Shown here: one piece after another, positions 45,016-53,960 of the stretch | Position numbering within the stretch: position 1 is the first letter of the stretch | Layout of the letters: the number at the start of each line of letters is the position of its first letter | Source of the DNA: Clostridia bacterium | GTDB taxonomy: Bacteria > Bacillota > Clostridia > Oscillospirales > Acutalibacteraceae | DNA length: 64,000 bases | Direction: 5' to 3' | Assembly: GCA_017624675.1 (NCBI GenBank) | Contig: JAGAMO010000029.1 | Span: forward strand, 51,724 to 115,723 | The notes under the pieces: generated by a model | The model's database searches: none | What the model was told of the DNA's origin: nothing | The model's input: only the letters and a program-made list of their open reading frames with translations | Position numbers and translations under genes: made by a program

Positions 45016-45708
45016 ATGTATAAAATATTAATTTGCGATGATGAGAAAGATATTGTTTCGGCTTTGAAAATCTATTTAGAGGCTGAAGGGTATGAAACCG
45101 TTTCGGCATATAACGGTTTTGAAGCAATCAAAAAACTTAAAGAAACCACTGTTAATTTGGTACTATTGGATATAATGATGCCCGAATGTGATGGCATTAC
45201 AGCACTTGCTAAAATTCGAGAAAGTTCAAATGTTCCCGTTATTTTGCTAACAGCAAAATCAGAGGATACCGACAAGATTTTAGGTCTTAATATCGGTGCT
45301 GACGATTATATAACAAAACCCTTTAATCCCGTTGAGGTTATCGCCCGTGTTCGTTCGCAACTTCGAAGATATATGGAGCTTGGCGGCTCGGCAAAATCCA
45401 ATAACGGACTTTGCATTGGCAATATTGAGCTTGACGATAGTGCCAAAAAGGTAACGGTTGATGGCAACATAGTTTCACTCACACCAACCGAGTTTGAAAT
45501 TCTTAAATTTTTAATGCAAAATGCAGGTACTGTTTTCTCCCCCAAAGAAATTTACCGAAATGTTTGGAACGATGAAGCATACGGTGCCGAAAACACCGTT
45601 GCCGTTCACATAAGGCATTTGCGTGAAAAAATCGAAATCAATCCTGCAGAACCTCGATACTTAAAGGTTGTCTGGGCGCACGGCTATAAAATGGAAAAAG
45701 GTGTATAA
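45016..45708 (+). CDS. Response regulator, OmpR/PhoB family
   Basis: 230 residues from the ATG at 45016, with AAGGTGG 8 bases upstream; the longer frame from 44992 overlaps the likely promoter. The receiver domain has acidic residues DDE near 8-10, phosphoacceptor Asp52 in LLDIMMPECDG and Lys in TKPF. The winged-helix DNA-binding domain ends with HIRHLREKIE and KVVWAHGYKME. It is a transcription regulator paired with the histidine kinase that starts 2 bases downstream. Confidence 0.96.
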   Translation: MYKILICDDEKDIVSALKIYLEAEGYETVSAYNGFEAIKKLKETTVNLVLLDIMMPECDGITALAKIRESSNVPVILLTAKSEDTDKILGLNIGADDYITKPFNPVEVIARVRSQLRRYMELGGSAKSNNGLCIGNIELDDSAKKVTVDGNIVSLTPTEFEILKFLMQNAGTVFSPKEIYRNVWNDEAYGAENTVAVHIRHLREKIEINPAEPRYLKVVWAHGYKMEKGV

Positions 45709-45710
45709 AA

Positions 45711-47612
45711 ATGAAATTTAAGCAAAATTTAGCCATTAAAATTGCTGCTGTAATTTTTTCTTATGTAATGGCATTCTTGCTCTTTTTGAGCGTTGCTTTA
45801 GTTATTGTAATGGGCTATTTCAAATTCTATTTCAGCACAGTAGATATTGTTAAAGAAGAAGTTTTAACCGAAATGGCGGAAAAAGAAGCAAGATATATTG
45901 AAAATATTTTAGACAAAGAAAGAAATCTTGAAAATTATTATAAAGATAAAAATGTTTTCTTTGAGATTACCTATATTGAAAGTGGAGAGGTAGTTTCAAA
46001 CTATAACGGTCAAGAATACATCGCAACGGCTGACAGAGAGTATTACACCTATGAAGATGTAATTATAAGAAAAGATGAAAACGCAACCTATTGGGATACT
46101 ATAGAACACCACACTGCCGATATCAAGGTATACATCGCAAAAGATATGAAGAAAAATGACCTGTTTTCAGTTGCTTCAAGCTTGGTCGATATAGGCTTTC
46201 GTTTAAGATATGCTTTAGTATTTATAGCAATTGGATCTCTTGCATTATTTATTTTCTTGCTCTGCTTCCTCTACGGTGCCGCAGGTCATACTTCAAACGG
46301 AGAAATTAAACGTAATTTTCTTGATAAAGTGCCCTTTGACATATTAACCGCTATCGTTGTATTTCTTGGAGTTTTAAGCGTTATTTTTATATCTGAATCA
46401 TTTTACGAGGACTTCGCATTTGCTGTTGCTATTACAAGTCTTATTGGAAGTGTAGACTATTTTATAGCACTTAGCTACACTATGACATTTGCAACACGTA
46501 TTAAGACACGAACGCTTATTAAAAATAATGTTTTATATCACATTTTCAAGTTTTTAGGAAAACGATTAAAGAAATTCTTTTCGTGGCTTAAATATATCTA
46601 CAACAACGCTTCCCTCTTGAAAAAAACTTGGATTATAGCTGTTGGAATATTAATTTTCAGCACATTTTTTATCCTTGGTGTAGGAGATGTTGTATCTCAT
46701 TGGGCAAGAAATGAATTTGTTGTTATTATGCTCATAATAACCGCTGCCATAATTGCTCTTCTCTTCTACTTTGCCGTTATTTTGCAAAAAATCAAGCTTG
46801 GCGGAGAGCGTATTGCCAAAGGTGATTTGCAATATAAAATCGACACAAAATATATGTATTATGACTTTAAAGAATTTGCCGAAAGTCTTAATAACATTAA
46901 CGACGGTTTGCAAGAAGCAATTAACGAAAAAATGAAGAGCGAACACTTTAAAACCGAGCTTATCACCAACGTTTCACACGACATTAAAACACCCTTAACA
47001 TCAATTATAAATTATGTTGACCTTATTAAGAAGGAAGAAATAGAAAACGAAAAATTAGCAGAATATATTGATGTTTTGGACCGCCAGTCAGCAAGACTCA
47101 AAAAATTGGTTGAAGATTTGGTAGAGGCCTCAAAGGCTTCGAGCGGTAATTTGACTGTGAATTTATCGCCCTGTAATATTACCGTTTTGTTAAACCAAGC
47201 CCTAGGCGAATTTTCCGAAAAACTTGAAAAAGCAAACCTTACCCCTATTCTTAAAACAGATGATGACGGAATTGCTGTTTTAGCTGACGGCAGACATTTA
47301 TGGCGTGTTTTTGATAATCTCTTATCTAATGTTTGCAAATACGGTTTAGAGGGCACTCGTGTTTATATTGATGTTAAAACCGAAAAGAACGGCGTTCTTG
47401 TAACCTTCCGCAACATTTCGAAATATCAATTAAATGTTTCCTCTGAGGAATTATTAGAACGCTTTGTAAGGGGTGACAAATCCCGCCACACCGAGGGTCA
47501 CGGCTTAGGTCTTTCTATTGCTAAAAGTCTAATGGAAATTCAGGGTGGCAGTCTCGACATTTCGGTTGACGGCGATTTGTTTAAGGTTACTGTTAAGATT
47601 AAAAATCTATAA
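45711..47612 (+). CDS. Sensor histidine kinase with six membrane helices
   Basis: 633 residues. Helix 1 (about 10-38) and an outside domain of about 115 residues, then helices around 165-190, 205-225, 230-260, 305-330 and 340-360. A HAMP-like linker (GGERIAKGDLQYKI) leads to the DHp phosphoacceptor His423 in NVSHDIKTPLTSI and the ATPase with DNLLSNVCKYG and GHGLGLSIAKSL. The N-box reads NVCKYG instead of the usual NAxKY. The multi-helix middle is unlike a simple two-helix sensor. The signal is unknown; the amidase gene that follows suggests a cell-envelope link. Confidence 0.94.
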   Translation: MKFKQNLAIKIAAVIFSYVMAFLLFLSVALVIVMGYFKFYFSTVDIVKEEVLTEMAEKEARYIENILDKERNLENYYKDKNVFFEITYIESGEVVSNYNGQEYIATADREYYTYEDVIIRKDENATYWDTIEHHTADIKVYIAKDMKKNDLFSVASSLVDIGFRLRYALVFIAIGSLALFIFLLCFLYGAAGHTSNGEIKRNFLDKVPFDILTAIVVFLGVLSVIFISESFYEDFAFAVAITSLIGSVDYFIALSYTMTFATRIKTRTLIKNNVLYHIFKFLGKRLKKFFSWLKYIYNNASLLKKTWIIAVGILIFSTFFILGVGDVVSHWARNEFVVIMLIITAAIIALLFYFAVILQKIKLGGERIAKGDLQYKIDTKYMYYDFKEFAESLNNINDGLQEAINEKMKSEHFKTELITNVSHDIKTPLTSIINYVDLIKKEEIENEKLAEYIDVLDRQSARLKKLVEDLVEASKASSGNLTVNLSPCNITVLLNQALGEFSEKLEKANLTPILKTDDDGIAVLADGRHLWRVFDNLLSNVCKYGLEGTRVYIDVKTEKNGVLVTFRNISKYQLNVSSEELLERFVRGDKSRHTEGHGLGLSIAKSLMEIQGGSLDISVDGDLFKVTVKIKNL

Positions 47613-47626
47613 CAAGAGGACTAAAA

Positions 47627-48316
47627 ATGCAAAGACACATAAAACACAAAAGAAAACGGTTAATAAGAAGGATTTTGCCGCCGATTTTCACAATTTTAAT
47701 AACAGCCGCAATTATAGTAGGCGGTGTTAAGGTATGCTCTCTCTTATTTCCCGATAATAGATTCAGCGGATATGTTCCTGCGGCTTTCGGCAATAGAATT
47801 TCCAAAAATGTTAAAACCGCCCAAGGACTTGAAATTCCCGATTGGATTGACAGTCAGATAATTGATGTTCATAACACCGCAAGAACAGGAGCGCATTTAA
47901 GAGATATCAAAGATATTGTTATTCATTATGTCGGAAACCCAGATACTACCGCTCAAAATAACCGCGATTTTTATAACAAACCCGATACTGAGGTAAGCTC
48001 CCACTTTGTTGTGGGACTTGGGGGCGAAATAATTCAGTGCATTCCCCTCTGGGAAAAATCCGCCGCAAGTAACCACCGAAACGGCGATACAATTTCTATT
48101 GAGGTGTGTCATCCCGATAGAAGCGGAAAATTCACAACCGAGTCTTACAACAGCGTAATCAAACTGACTTCTTGGCTTTGTAATAATTTTGGTCTTGACG
48201 AAAAGGATATTATAAGGCATTATGATATTACAGAGAAAATATGTCCGAAATATTATGTTGAAAATCCTGATGCTTGGAAAAAACTTAAAAAGGATGTAAA
48301 AAAGGAGTTAGGTTAA
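47627..48316 (+). CDS. N-acetylmuramoyl-L-alanine amidase (Amidase_2 family), membrane-anchored
   Basis: 229 residues. A basic N-terminus and a membrane helix (about 20-43) precede the T7-lysozyme/PGRP-like zinc amidase: IVIHYVGNPDTTA (first zinc His), SSHFVVGLGGEIIQCIP, and the later RHYDITEKICPKYY with the second His and the Cys/Lys region. It cuts peptide from glycan strands outside the cell. It lies 14 bases after the kinase gene, in the same operon, with AAGAGGAC upstream. Confidence 0.92.
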   Translation: MQRHIKHKRKRLIRRILPPIFTILITAAIIVGGVKVCSLLFPDNRFSGYVPAAFGNRISKNVKTAQGLEIPDWIDSQIIDVHNTARTGAHLRDIKDIVIHYVGNPDTTAQNNRDFYNKPDTEVSSHFVVGLGGEIIQCIPLWEKSAASNHRNGDTISIEVCHPDRSGKFTTESYNSVIKLTSWLCNNFGLDEKDIIRHYDITEKICPKYYVENPDAWKKLKKDVKKELG

Positions 48317-48317
48317 T

Positions 48318-48998
48318 TTGAACTTGACCGAAAAAGGCAAAAGAATTCTAAGTATTATAGTTTTAATACTTGTTCTTTTGTTTATAGGTGCTGTAACTTT
48401 TCTTGTTGGAAAACCAATGATAGATTTTGTATCAGAGCCCGAGAAATTTCGCCTTTGGGTAGATTCCCACGGCATTTTTGGAAAAATAGCATTTATAGGA
48501 ATGGTATTTTTTCAAGTAGTCTTGGCACTAATTCCAGGTGAGCCTTTAGAAATCGGCGCAGGATATGCTTTTGGTGCTTTTGAAGGAACTTTGCTTACAG
48601 TTATCGGAACAGTTTTAGGAAGTATAACAGTTTTTTATCTTGTAAAAACCTTAGGCATTAAATTTTGCGAACTATTTTTTAAGAAAGAAAAAATACTATC
48701 ACTTAAAATCCTCAAAGATAAAAAGAAGCGTGACATACTTGCCTTTCTTATCTTCTTTTTACCCGGCACTCCAAAAGATTTAGTAACCTACTTTTTAGGT
48801 CTTACCGATATTAAACTTGTAAATGTTATTTTTCTGTCAGGAATCGCAAGACTACCCTCAATTATAACCTCTACCTTAGGCGGAGATGCTTTGGGTATTA
48901 AAAAATATACAACCGCCTTGCTCGTGTTCGCAATAACACTTGCAATAAGCGGTGTTGGAGTTTTAATTTATAATAAATTTCTTATAAAGAAAAAATAA
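48318..48998 (+). CDS. TVP38/TMEM64 (VTT domain, DedA-like) membrane protein
   Basis: 226 residues, beginning with TTG at 48318 one base after the amidase stop; GGAG lies about 10 bases before. Five to six membrane helices. The VTT core is visible as PGEPLEIGAGYAFGAFEGTLL, then LGSITVFYLVKTLG and FFLPGTPKDLVTYFLGLT. Homologues include flippases of the DedA superfamily that recycle undecaprenyl phosphate or other lipids; the function of this subgroup is not settled. Placed with an amidase and a two-component system, a wall-related role is likely. Confidence 0.9.
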   Translation: MNLTEKGKRILSIIVLILVLLFIGAVTFLVGKPMIDFVSEPEKFRLWVDSHGIFGKIAFIGMVFFQVVLALIPGEPLEIGAGYAFGAFEGTLLTVIGTVLGSITVFYLVKTLGIKFCELFFKKEKILSLKILKDKKKRDILAFLIFFLPGTPKDLVTYFLGLTDIKLVNVIFLSGIARLPSIITSTLGGDALGIKKYTTALLVFAITLAISGVGVLIYNKFLIKKK

Positions 48999-49030
48999 AA
49001 GCGGTTTTCGTTCATAATGAAAACCGCTTT
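48996..49030. terminator. Bidirectional terminator
   Basis: AAAAGCGGTTTTC pairs with GAAAACCGCTTTT between convergent operons, with A- and T-runs on each side. Confidence 0.85.
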
Positions 49031-49033
49031 TAT

Positions 49034-50185
49034 TTATATTATTTCCTTGGCAAGTGCTTTAATTTCGGCTATATTTTCTTCAGTCATAGCAGATAAAATC
49101 TTAACATTAGTTTCGGTGTATTCTAAGTTTTTGCACTTAGACATCATTTCACTCATAACCTTAGTAGCCATCGGTGCCCAGGAGCCGTTTTCGACAAAAC
49201 CAACCTTTCGGTTTTGGAAATTACGCTCGGTTAAATGCTCGATAAACTCTCTCATAAATGGGAAAATATCTCCATTATAGGTTGTGGTTGCTAAAACAAG
49301 TTTTCCGTAACGGAAAGCGTCCTCGACAGCCTCTGCCATATCGCAACGGGCAAGGTCATTTACAACCACTTTTGGACAACCCAGAGCCTTTAATTCATCA
49401 GCCAAAAGCATAACAGCCTTTTTAGTGTTGCCGTAAACCGAGGTATAAGCAATTAACACACCCTCGCTCTCAACACCGTAAGAAGACCAAATATTATATA
49501 AATTCAGATAATATCCCAGGTTTTCAGTTAAAACAGGACCGTGCAAAGGACAAATTTTTTCAATTTCTAAAGCAGATGCCTTTTTAAGCAATGCTTGAAC
49601 TTGTGCGCCATATTTTCCAACAATACCAATGTAATAGCGTCTTGCTTCACATGCCCAGTCTTCCTCAACATCTAAAGCACCAAACTTGCCAAATCCGTCA
49701 GCCGAAAATAAAACTTTATCAAGGCTGTCATAGGTCACAATAACCTCAGGCCAATGCACCATTGGTGCAGTAACAAAGGTCAGTGTTCTACCGCCTAAAT
49801 CGAGGGTGTCGCCCTCGCCCACAACAATTTGTCTCTCTAAAAACTCGTTGCCGTAAAAGTTTTTCATCATCTGGAAGGCTTTTTTGGAAGCAACAATTTT
49901 AGCATCCTTGAATGTATCAGCAAACAAATTTATGTTAGAAGAATGGTCAGGCTCCATATGTTGGACGATTAGATAGTTGGGTGTTTTACCGTTCAAAACT
50001 CTCTTAATGTTTTCTATCCATTGCTCACCAAAATCTGCGTCAACAGTATCCATAACAGCAATTTTTTCGCCAAAAATCACATAGGAATTATATGCCATTC
50101 CGTTTGGAACAATATACTGACCCTCAAAGAGGTCAATGTTATGGTCGTTTACACCGACATATTTTATACTTTCTGTTATATTCAT
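49034..50185 (-). CDS. fprA: Flavodiiron protein (A-type flavoprotein, FprA)
   Basis: 383 residues. An N-terminal metallo-beta-lactamase-like diiron domain with the HMEPDHSS motif (H-x-E-x-D-H) and further His in PMVHWPE and CPLHGPV. A C-terminal flavodoxin domain starts with IAYTSVYGNTKKA. It reduces O2 (or NO) to water at the expense of a reduced electron carrier, a detoxification route in anaerobes. It overlaps the apbE stop by 1 base and has AAGGAGG upstream, so it is translated from the same transcript. Confidence 0.94.
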   Translation of the reverse strand: MNITESIKYVGVNDHNIDLFEGQYIVPNGMAYNSYVIFGEKIAVMDTVDADFGEQWIENIKRVLNGKTPNYLIVQHMEPDHSSNINLFADTFKDAKIVASKKAFQMMKNFYGNEFLERQIVVGEGDTLDLGGRTLTFVTAPMVHWPEVIVTYDSLDKVLFSADGFGKFGALDVEEDWACEARRYYIGIVGKYGAQVQALLKKASALEIEKICPLHGPVLTENLGYYLNLYNIWSSYGVESEGVLIAYTSVYGNTKKAVMLLADELKALGCPKVVVNDLARCDMAEAVEDAFRYGKLVLATTTYNGDIFPFMREFIEHLTERNFQNRKVGFVENGSWAPMATKVMSEMMSKCKNLEYTETNVKILSAMTEENIAEIKALAKEII

Positions 50186-51219
50186 TATTTATCCTCCTTA
50201 AAAGTAAAATCCTTAAAACCTTTAGAATATATTTTTTCTCCGTTGTCTTTAACCCATAAAACATAGGTGTTTTCAAAGTTTTCTAGCACCTTTTTGCCCT
50301 CATCTATATCCATACAAAAGAGTGCGGTAGACAAAGCGTCGCCAACAGCCGAGCTTTCGGTTATAACCGAAATCATTTTATATCCCGTTGCGGGCATTAA
50401 AGTATCGGGGTCGATAATATGATGATAATTTTTCCCATTCACAGTGTAAAAACGCTGATAGGAACCGCTTGTCACTACCGACATATTTGAAATTTCCAGA
50501 TATTCAGTATATGGGTTATTTTCGTCTCTGTCAGGATTTTCAAGTCCTATTTTCCAACTTTTACCGTCGGGTCTATCACCCACTGCTCTAATATTGCCGC
50601 CGGCATTAAGAAGATAACCCGTAATACCCTCTTCTTTCATCCATAGAGCAGTTTTCTCTGCAGCATAACCTTTGGCTATTGCTCCGACATCCAAGCTTAT
50701 TTGAGGGTCATTAAGAGTGATTTTGTTTCCATCAATCACTAAACTGTTTATATCAGTGTGTTCATTTGCCTTTAAAAGCTTATCCATAGGAGGAAGCTCA
50801 GCTTTTTCGGGGTTATTTAACCCATTGCTTCGATAATCATGCCAAATTGATAAAACACTGCCTAATGCCACATTAACCTTTGAATTTGTAAGTGTATACA
50901 TTTCTTTAGAAAACTCAAGCATTTCGGTTATTGGGTGTTCAACCTCTAAGGGCTTGTCAGCATTATTTATTGAGTAAATATTTTGAGTATCATCATAACG
51001 ACTGTAAATGGTATAGAGTTTATGATACTCACTAAACTTCAATTTGATTTTTTCAGAGTTTCTTTTAAAATCAGCTTCATTTTTTTCGTAGCCTATTATT
51101 GAAATAACAGTGTCGAAATAATCAAAAGTATAATCAGTATATTTAGTGTATTTGTCTTTACAACCCGTAATAGGTATGATAAAGATAACACATAAAATTA
51201 AGGAAATCAATCTTTTCAT
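50185..51219 (-). CDS. apbE: FAD:protein FMN transferase (ApbE), lipoprotein
   Basis: 344 residues. A signal peptide with lipobox PITGC (Cys near residue 20) anchors it outside the membrane. ApbE core motifs: DYFDTVISIIGY, ISLDVGAIAKGYA, LLNAGGNIRAVG, and YHHIIDPDTLMPA near the C-terminus. It transfers FMN from FAD to a Thr on target proteins; the RnfG and RnfD genes in this region encode such targets. No Shine-Dalgarno is visible in the 20 bases before the ATG, and the terminator of the preceding gene ends only about 10 bases upstream. Confidence 0.95.
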   Translation of the reverse strand: MKRLISLILCVIFIIPITGCKDKYTKYTDYTFDYFDTVISIIGYEKNEADFKRNSEKIKLKFSEYHKLYTIYSRYDDTQNIYSINNADKPLEVEHPITEMLEFSKEMYTLTNSKVNVALGSVLSIWHDYRSNGLNNPEKAELPPMDKLLKANEHTDINSLVIDGNKITLNDPQISLDVGAIAKGYAAEKTALWMKEEGITGYLLNAGGNIRAVGDRPDGKSWKIGLENPDRDENNPYTEYLEISNMSVVTSGSYQRFYTVNGKNYHHIIDPDTLMPATGYKMISVITESSAVGDALSTALFCMDIDEGKKVLENFENTYVLWVKDNGEKIYSKGFKDFTFKEDK

Positions 51220-51228
51220 AATCTACAT

Positions 51229-51259
51229 AAAAAAAGGGAGATACCTTAGCACCTCCCTG
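51229..51259 (-). terminator. Terminator of the repeat lipoprotein gene
   Basis: Read in reverse, AGGGAG ... CTCCCT followed by seven T. It ends about 10 bases before the apbE start codon. Confidence 0.75.
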
Positions 51260-51272
51260 TTAAATATAAAAA

Positions 51273-52259
51273 TTATTTTACAGTAGCGGCCTTAACAGCG
51301 GCTTTAACCATATCTGCAACATTAATGGTGCAACCCGCATTAACAAGGTCATCACCAGCCTTACCGGTGTTGTCTGCTAAAGCAGAAATGCCATCAGCGG
51401 TTTTGCCGATAATTTTCGCATCAAAAGCATCAGCCTGAGCATACCATTCTTTTTTTGCACCGCCGTATGCTACCATACCGTAATTATCGCCAGCTTCTCT
51501 CTTGGTGGTAATTGCTGTGCCAAATGCGGTCTCAGAAGCACCTTTGGTATCAAACTCAACCTTAGTGGTAACAGCGTCAGTTTTAGCTGCAGTGATTTCA
51601 TTCTTATCATTTAAAGCAACAGCAACAACTGTTGTCATAAGTTCGTTTACGCCCTTAGCCTCAGCAGTAGCATCTTTAGAATCACTCTGAGAAGTAACAA
51701 CACCAACCTTTAAGGTATCGTCAGCAGTAGCTTCACTGTCAACAGCATTCTTTACAGCCTTTTCTAAAGCAGGAATAAACTCAGAAACCTTAATTGTGCA
51801 ACCCGCATTTACAACTTCATCGGTACCCTTACCGTCTTTTTCAAGAGCTTTTATTTCATCAATTGTTTTACCAATTATTACAGAAATGAAAGCATCTTTC
51901 TGCTCAAACCATTCTTTTTTAGCACCTGCGTATGCTACCATACCATAGTCTTTACCTTTTTCGCCCTTTGTGAGGAACTCGGTAGCAGCAACAGCCTTGC
52001 CATCAGCAGCAAAAGCCATAGTATTGTCAGCAGTATCAATAGCGCATTTTACAATTTTGCCGTCCTTGTCAAGTAAAACAGCAGCAACTGTTGTAACTGC
52101 TTCGGCTGAACCATTGTTTTCGCCATCAGCGTTCTTAACCTCAGAAAGCTGAGAAGAAACACCAAAGCCCATCTTAAGAGGTTCATTACCGCAACCGGCA
52201 AGAGAAACTAAAGAAAAAATCATTAAAAATGTCAAAATCAAAGATAAAATCTTTTTCAT
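51273..52259 (-). CDS. Lipoprotein with two homologous domains, linked to Rnf/ApbE
   Basis: 328 residues. A signal peptide ends in the lipobox SLAGC (Cys23). The mature part is an internal duplication: residues about 29-172 and 183-325 share the order VTTVAAVLLD / MTTVVAVALN, DYGMVAYAGAKKEW / NYGMVAYGGAKKEW, IIGKT and VNAGCTI. The ApbE target motif (S/T-G-A-T-x-T) is not present. I do not recognise a named family, though similar duplicated lipoproteins sit near electron-transport genes in Clostridia. It is framed by its own perfect promoter and its own terminator, which suggests strong independent expression. Confidence 0.88.
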   Translation of the reverse strand: MKKILSLILTFLMIFSLVSLAGCGNEPLKMGFGVSSQLSEVKNADGENNGSAEAVTTVAAVLLDKDGKIVKCAIDTADNTMAFAADGKAVAATEFLTKGEKGKDYGMVAYAGAKKEWFEQKDAFISVIIGKTIDEIKALEKDGKGTDEVVNAGCTIKVSEFIPALEKAVKNAVDSEATADDTLKVGVVTSQSDSKDATAEAKGVNELMTTVVAVALNDKNEITAAKTDAVTTKVEFDTKGASETAFGTAITTKREAGDNYGMVAYGGAKKEWYAQADAFDAKIIGKTADGISALADNTGKAGDDLVNAGCTINVADMVKAAVKAATVK

Positions 52260-52288
52260 AAAAACATCTCCTTTAATATTATAGATTA

Positions 52289-52317
52289 ATTATACAACAT
52301 TGTTATTTTTTTGTCAA
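52289..52317 (-). promoter_or_regulatory. Perfect consensus promoter of the repeat lipoprotein
   Basis: On the reverse strand TTGACA (52312-52317), 17 bases, TATAAT (52289-52294), ending directly at the Gx-transporter stop codon. Confidence 0.8.
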
Positions 52318-52821
52318 TCAAAATTTATATTTTGCTGTATACTTAAGAAGCATTATTCCCGAAAGTCCAACAAATATTCCGGCAACCGTTCCGCTAACCG
52401 CCAAAACAGGCATATAAAAACCTATTTCTTTCGTGCTAAGCAATAAAACAGCCACTACCACCTGTGCTAAATTATGCGAAATAGCACCTGCAATGCTAAC
52501 ACCTATTTGAGAAAATTTATTAATATGTTTAAGCAACCACATTACTAAGAGACTTAAAACAGCACCCGTAAAGCTATATAAAAAGGTCATAAAATTGCCA
52601 AAAAGCAACACTACTGTAAGAAGTCTTATAAACGATACTGTGGCGGCTTCTTTTATAGAAAATCTATAAAGCAAAAATATGATTACAATATTGGGTAAAC
52701 CCATTTTAATTCCGGGGACAGCCGACCAAATTGGCGGCAAAAGACTTTCAACAAAGGAAAGAATTATAGCAAGTGCCGATATAACACTCAAAAAAGCGAG
52801 TTTTTTTACCTCAAGTTTCAT
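52318..52821 (-). CDS. Gx transporter family protein (heptaprenyl diphosphate synthase component I-like)
   Basis: 167 residues with five or six membrane helices. The pattern SVIEVKK-type start, LPPIWSAVPGIKMGLPNIVIIF and the AISHNLAQVVVAV segment match the Hpre_diP_synt_I/Gx family, now viewed as ECF-like small-molecule transporter subunits rather than prenyl synthase parts. The gene is often found next to rnf and NusG-II genes. The substrate is unknown; a flavin or quinone role has not been shown. It overlaps the NusG-II gene by 4 bases. Confidence 0.88.
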   Translation of the reverse strand: MKLEVKKLAFLSVISALAIILSFVESLLPPIWSAVPGIKMGLPNIVIIFLLYRFSIKEAATVSFIRLLTVVLLFGNFMTFLYSFTGAVLSLLVMWLLKHINKFSQIGVSIAGAISHNLAQVVVAVLLLSTKEIGFYMPVLAVSGTVAGIFVGLSGIMLLKYTAKYKF

Positions 52822-53168
52822 TCAGGCACCACCTCACTGATCTCAACAACAAGTTTATGAGGTAAACAAACAATAGTCTCCCCCACCCTTGAAATTTCGC
52901 GGTGCTCCACACAAATTTTATCGGGACAGTCGGCATTTGACACAAAAACTGTCTTATCCATAATTGTAACTTCATTAATGCCGTATTTTGTCTCGATTGT
53001 TTTGGTAGTATCTTCGCTCAAAGTCAAAACTGCAACGGTTTCACCTTCAACTGTGATAACCGCATTTTCTCCGTTTTTTAAAGATGATTTGAAAATCAAA
53101 AACGAAAGTATTGCAACCAATAAGATAGCGGCAATTAATATAACATCATTTCTAATCTTTTTAGTCAT
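52818..53168 (-). CDS. NusG domain II-containing membrane-anchored protein
   Basis: 116 residues from the ATG at 53168; upstream sequence in this frame overlaps rnfB and is not expected. One membrane helix (about 9-27) leads to a small beta-barrel NusG_II domain outside the cell with NADCPDKICVEHREIS and ETIVCLPHKLVVEI. The two conserved Cys (CPDKIC) and Cys-Leu-Pro-His-Lys are typical. The family is common beside rnf and apbE genes but has no proven function. It starts 5 bases after rnfB ends, with a weak ribosome site. Confidence 0.9.
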   Translation of the reverse strand: MTKKIRNDVILIAAILLVAILSFLIFKSSLKNGENAVITVEGETVAVLTLSEDTTKTIETKYGINEVTIMDKTVFVSNADCPDKICVEHREISRVGETIVCLPHKLVVEISEVVPE

Positions 53169-53173
53169 TATCT

Positions 53174-53959
53174 TTAAATTCGGTGTATACACTTTGTGGG
53201 GCAAACATCGACACAAATACCACAAGCAGTGCATAGGTCATAATCTATTCGTGCTAAATTATTTTCAACCTTAATAGCACCAGAGGGACAGGCGTTTTCA
53301 CACTTTTTACAGCCTATACAAGCGTTTTTACAGTTTTTCAAAGCAACTGCGCCTCTATCCTGACTGGAACACATAACCCAAACCTTAGCTGTTTGAGGGA
53401 CAAGTGATATTATATTTTTAGGACAGTCACTAACACAAAGTCCGCAACCAATACAAATATCAGGGTTTACGTGGGCAATACCGTTATTCAAATAGATTGC
53501 ACCCGTAGGACAAGCTCTTACACAGTCACCACAGCCAAGGCAACCAAAACGGCATTTACCGGGACCGCCGTATACCAAATTAGCAGCTCGACAAGTCATC
53601 TGACCGTCATAATGTGCTTTGGAAGTTGTAGCATCACAATTACCGTTGCAATTAACGAATGCAACCAATTCTTTAACATCTTTGTACTCAGTTCCCATAA
53701 TTTTCGCAATTTCTTTTGCAACACAGTCAGAGCCTGGAATACAAAGATTAGTATTTTCACCGTTTTCGGCAACGGCCTTGGCATATTCATCGCAACCTGC
53801 GTAACCGCAGGCACCACAGTTAACACCTGGCAATGCACATCTTACATTTTTAACAAGTTCGTTCTCCTCAACCCTCATAAAATGAGCAGCAAGTGTAAGA
53901 ATAACAGCTAAAATCAAGCCTATTGCAAAAACAATAAGAAAAGCTAATAATATTTCCAT
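53174..53959 (-). CDS. rnfB: Ion-translocating oxidoreductase subunit RnfB
   Basis: 261 residues. A membrane helix (about 4-27), the 4Fe-4S domain around Cys41, Cys48, Cys51 and Cys56, and then four or more CxxCxxC(x)3CP ferredoxin clusters to the C-terminus. It is taken to receive electrons from ferredoxin and pass them into the complex. It is the last rnf gene, 1 base after rnfA. Confidence 0.96.
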   Translation of the reverse strand: MEILLAFLIVFAIGLILAVILTLAAHFMRVEENELVKNVRCALPGVNCGACGYAGCDEYAKAVAENGENTNLCIPGSDCVAKEIAKIMGTEYKDVKELVAFVNCNGNCDATTSKAHYDGQMTCRAANLVYGGPGKCRFGCLGCGDCVRACPTGAIYLNNGIAHVNPDICIGCGLCVSDCPKNIISLVPQTAKVWVMCSSQDRGAVALKNCKNACIGCKKCENACPSGAIKVENNLARIDYDLCTACGICVDVCPTKCIHRI

Positions 53960-53960
53960 T

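Noticed and set aside
44992-47612. Van-type resistance regulation, given a VanS-like kinase and a VanY-type peptidase in the window
   Set aside because: The genes are 28 kb apart and no vanH, ligase or vanX gene exists here; both read as housekeeping envelope genes.
52818-53234. Longer start of the NusG-II protein
   Set aside because: The extra 22 residues come from the opposite reading of the rnfB end and have no signal-peptide or family character.
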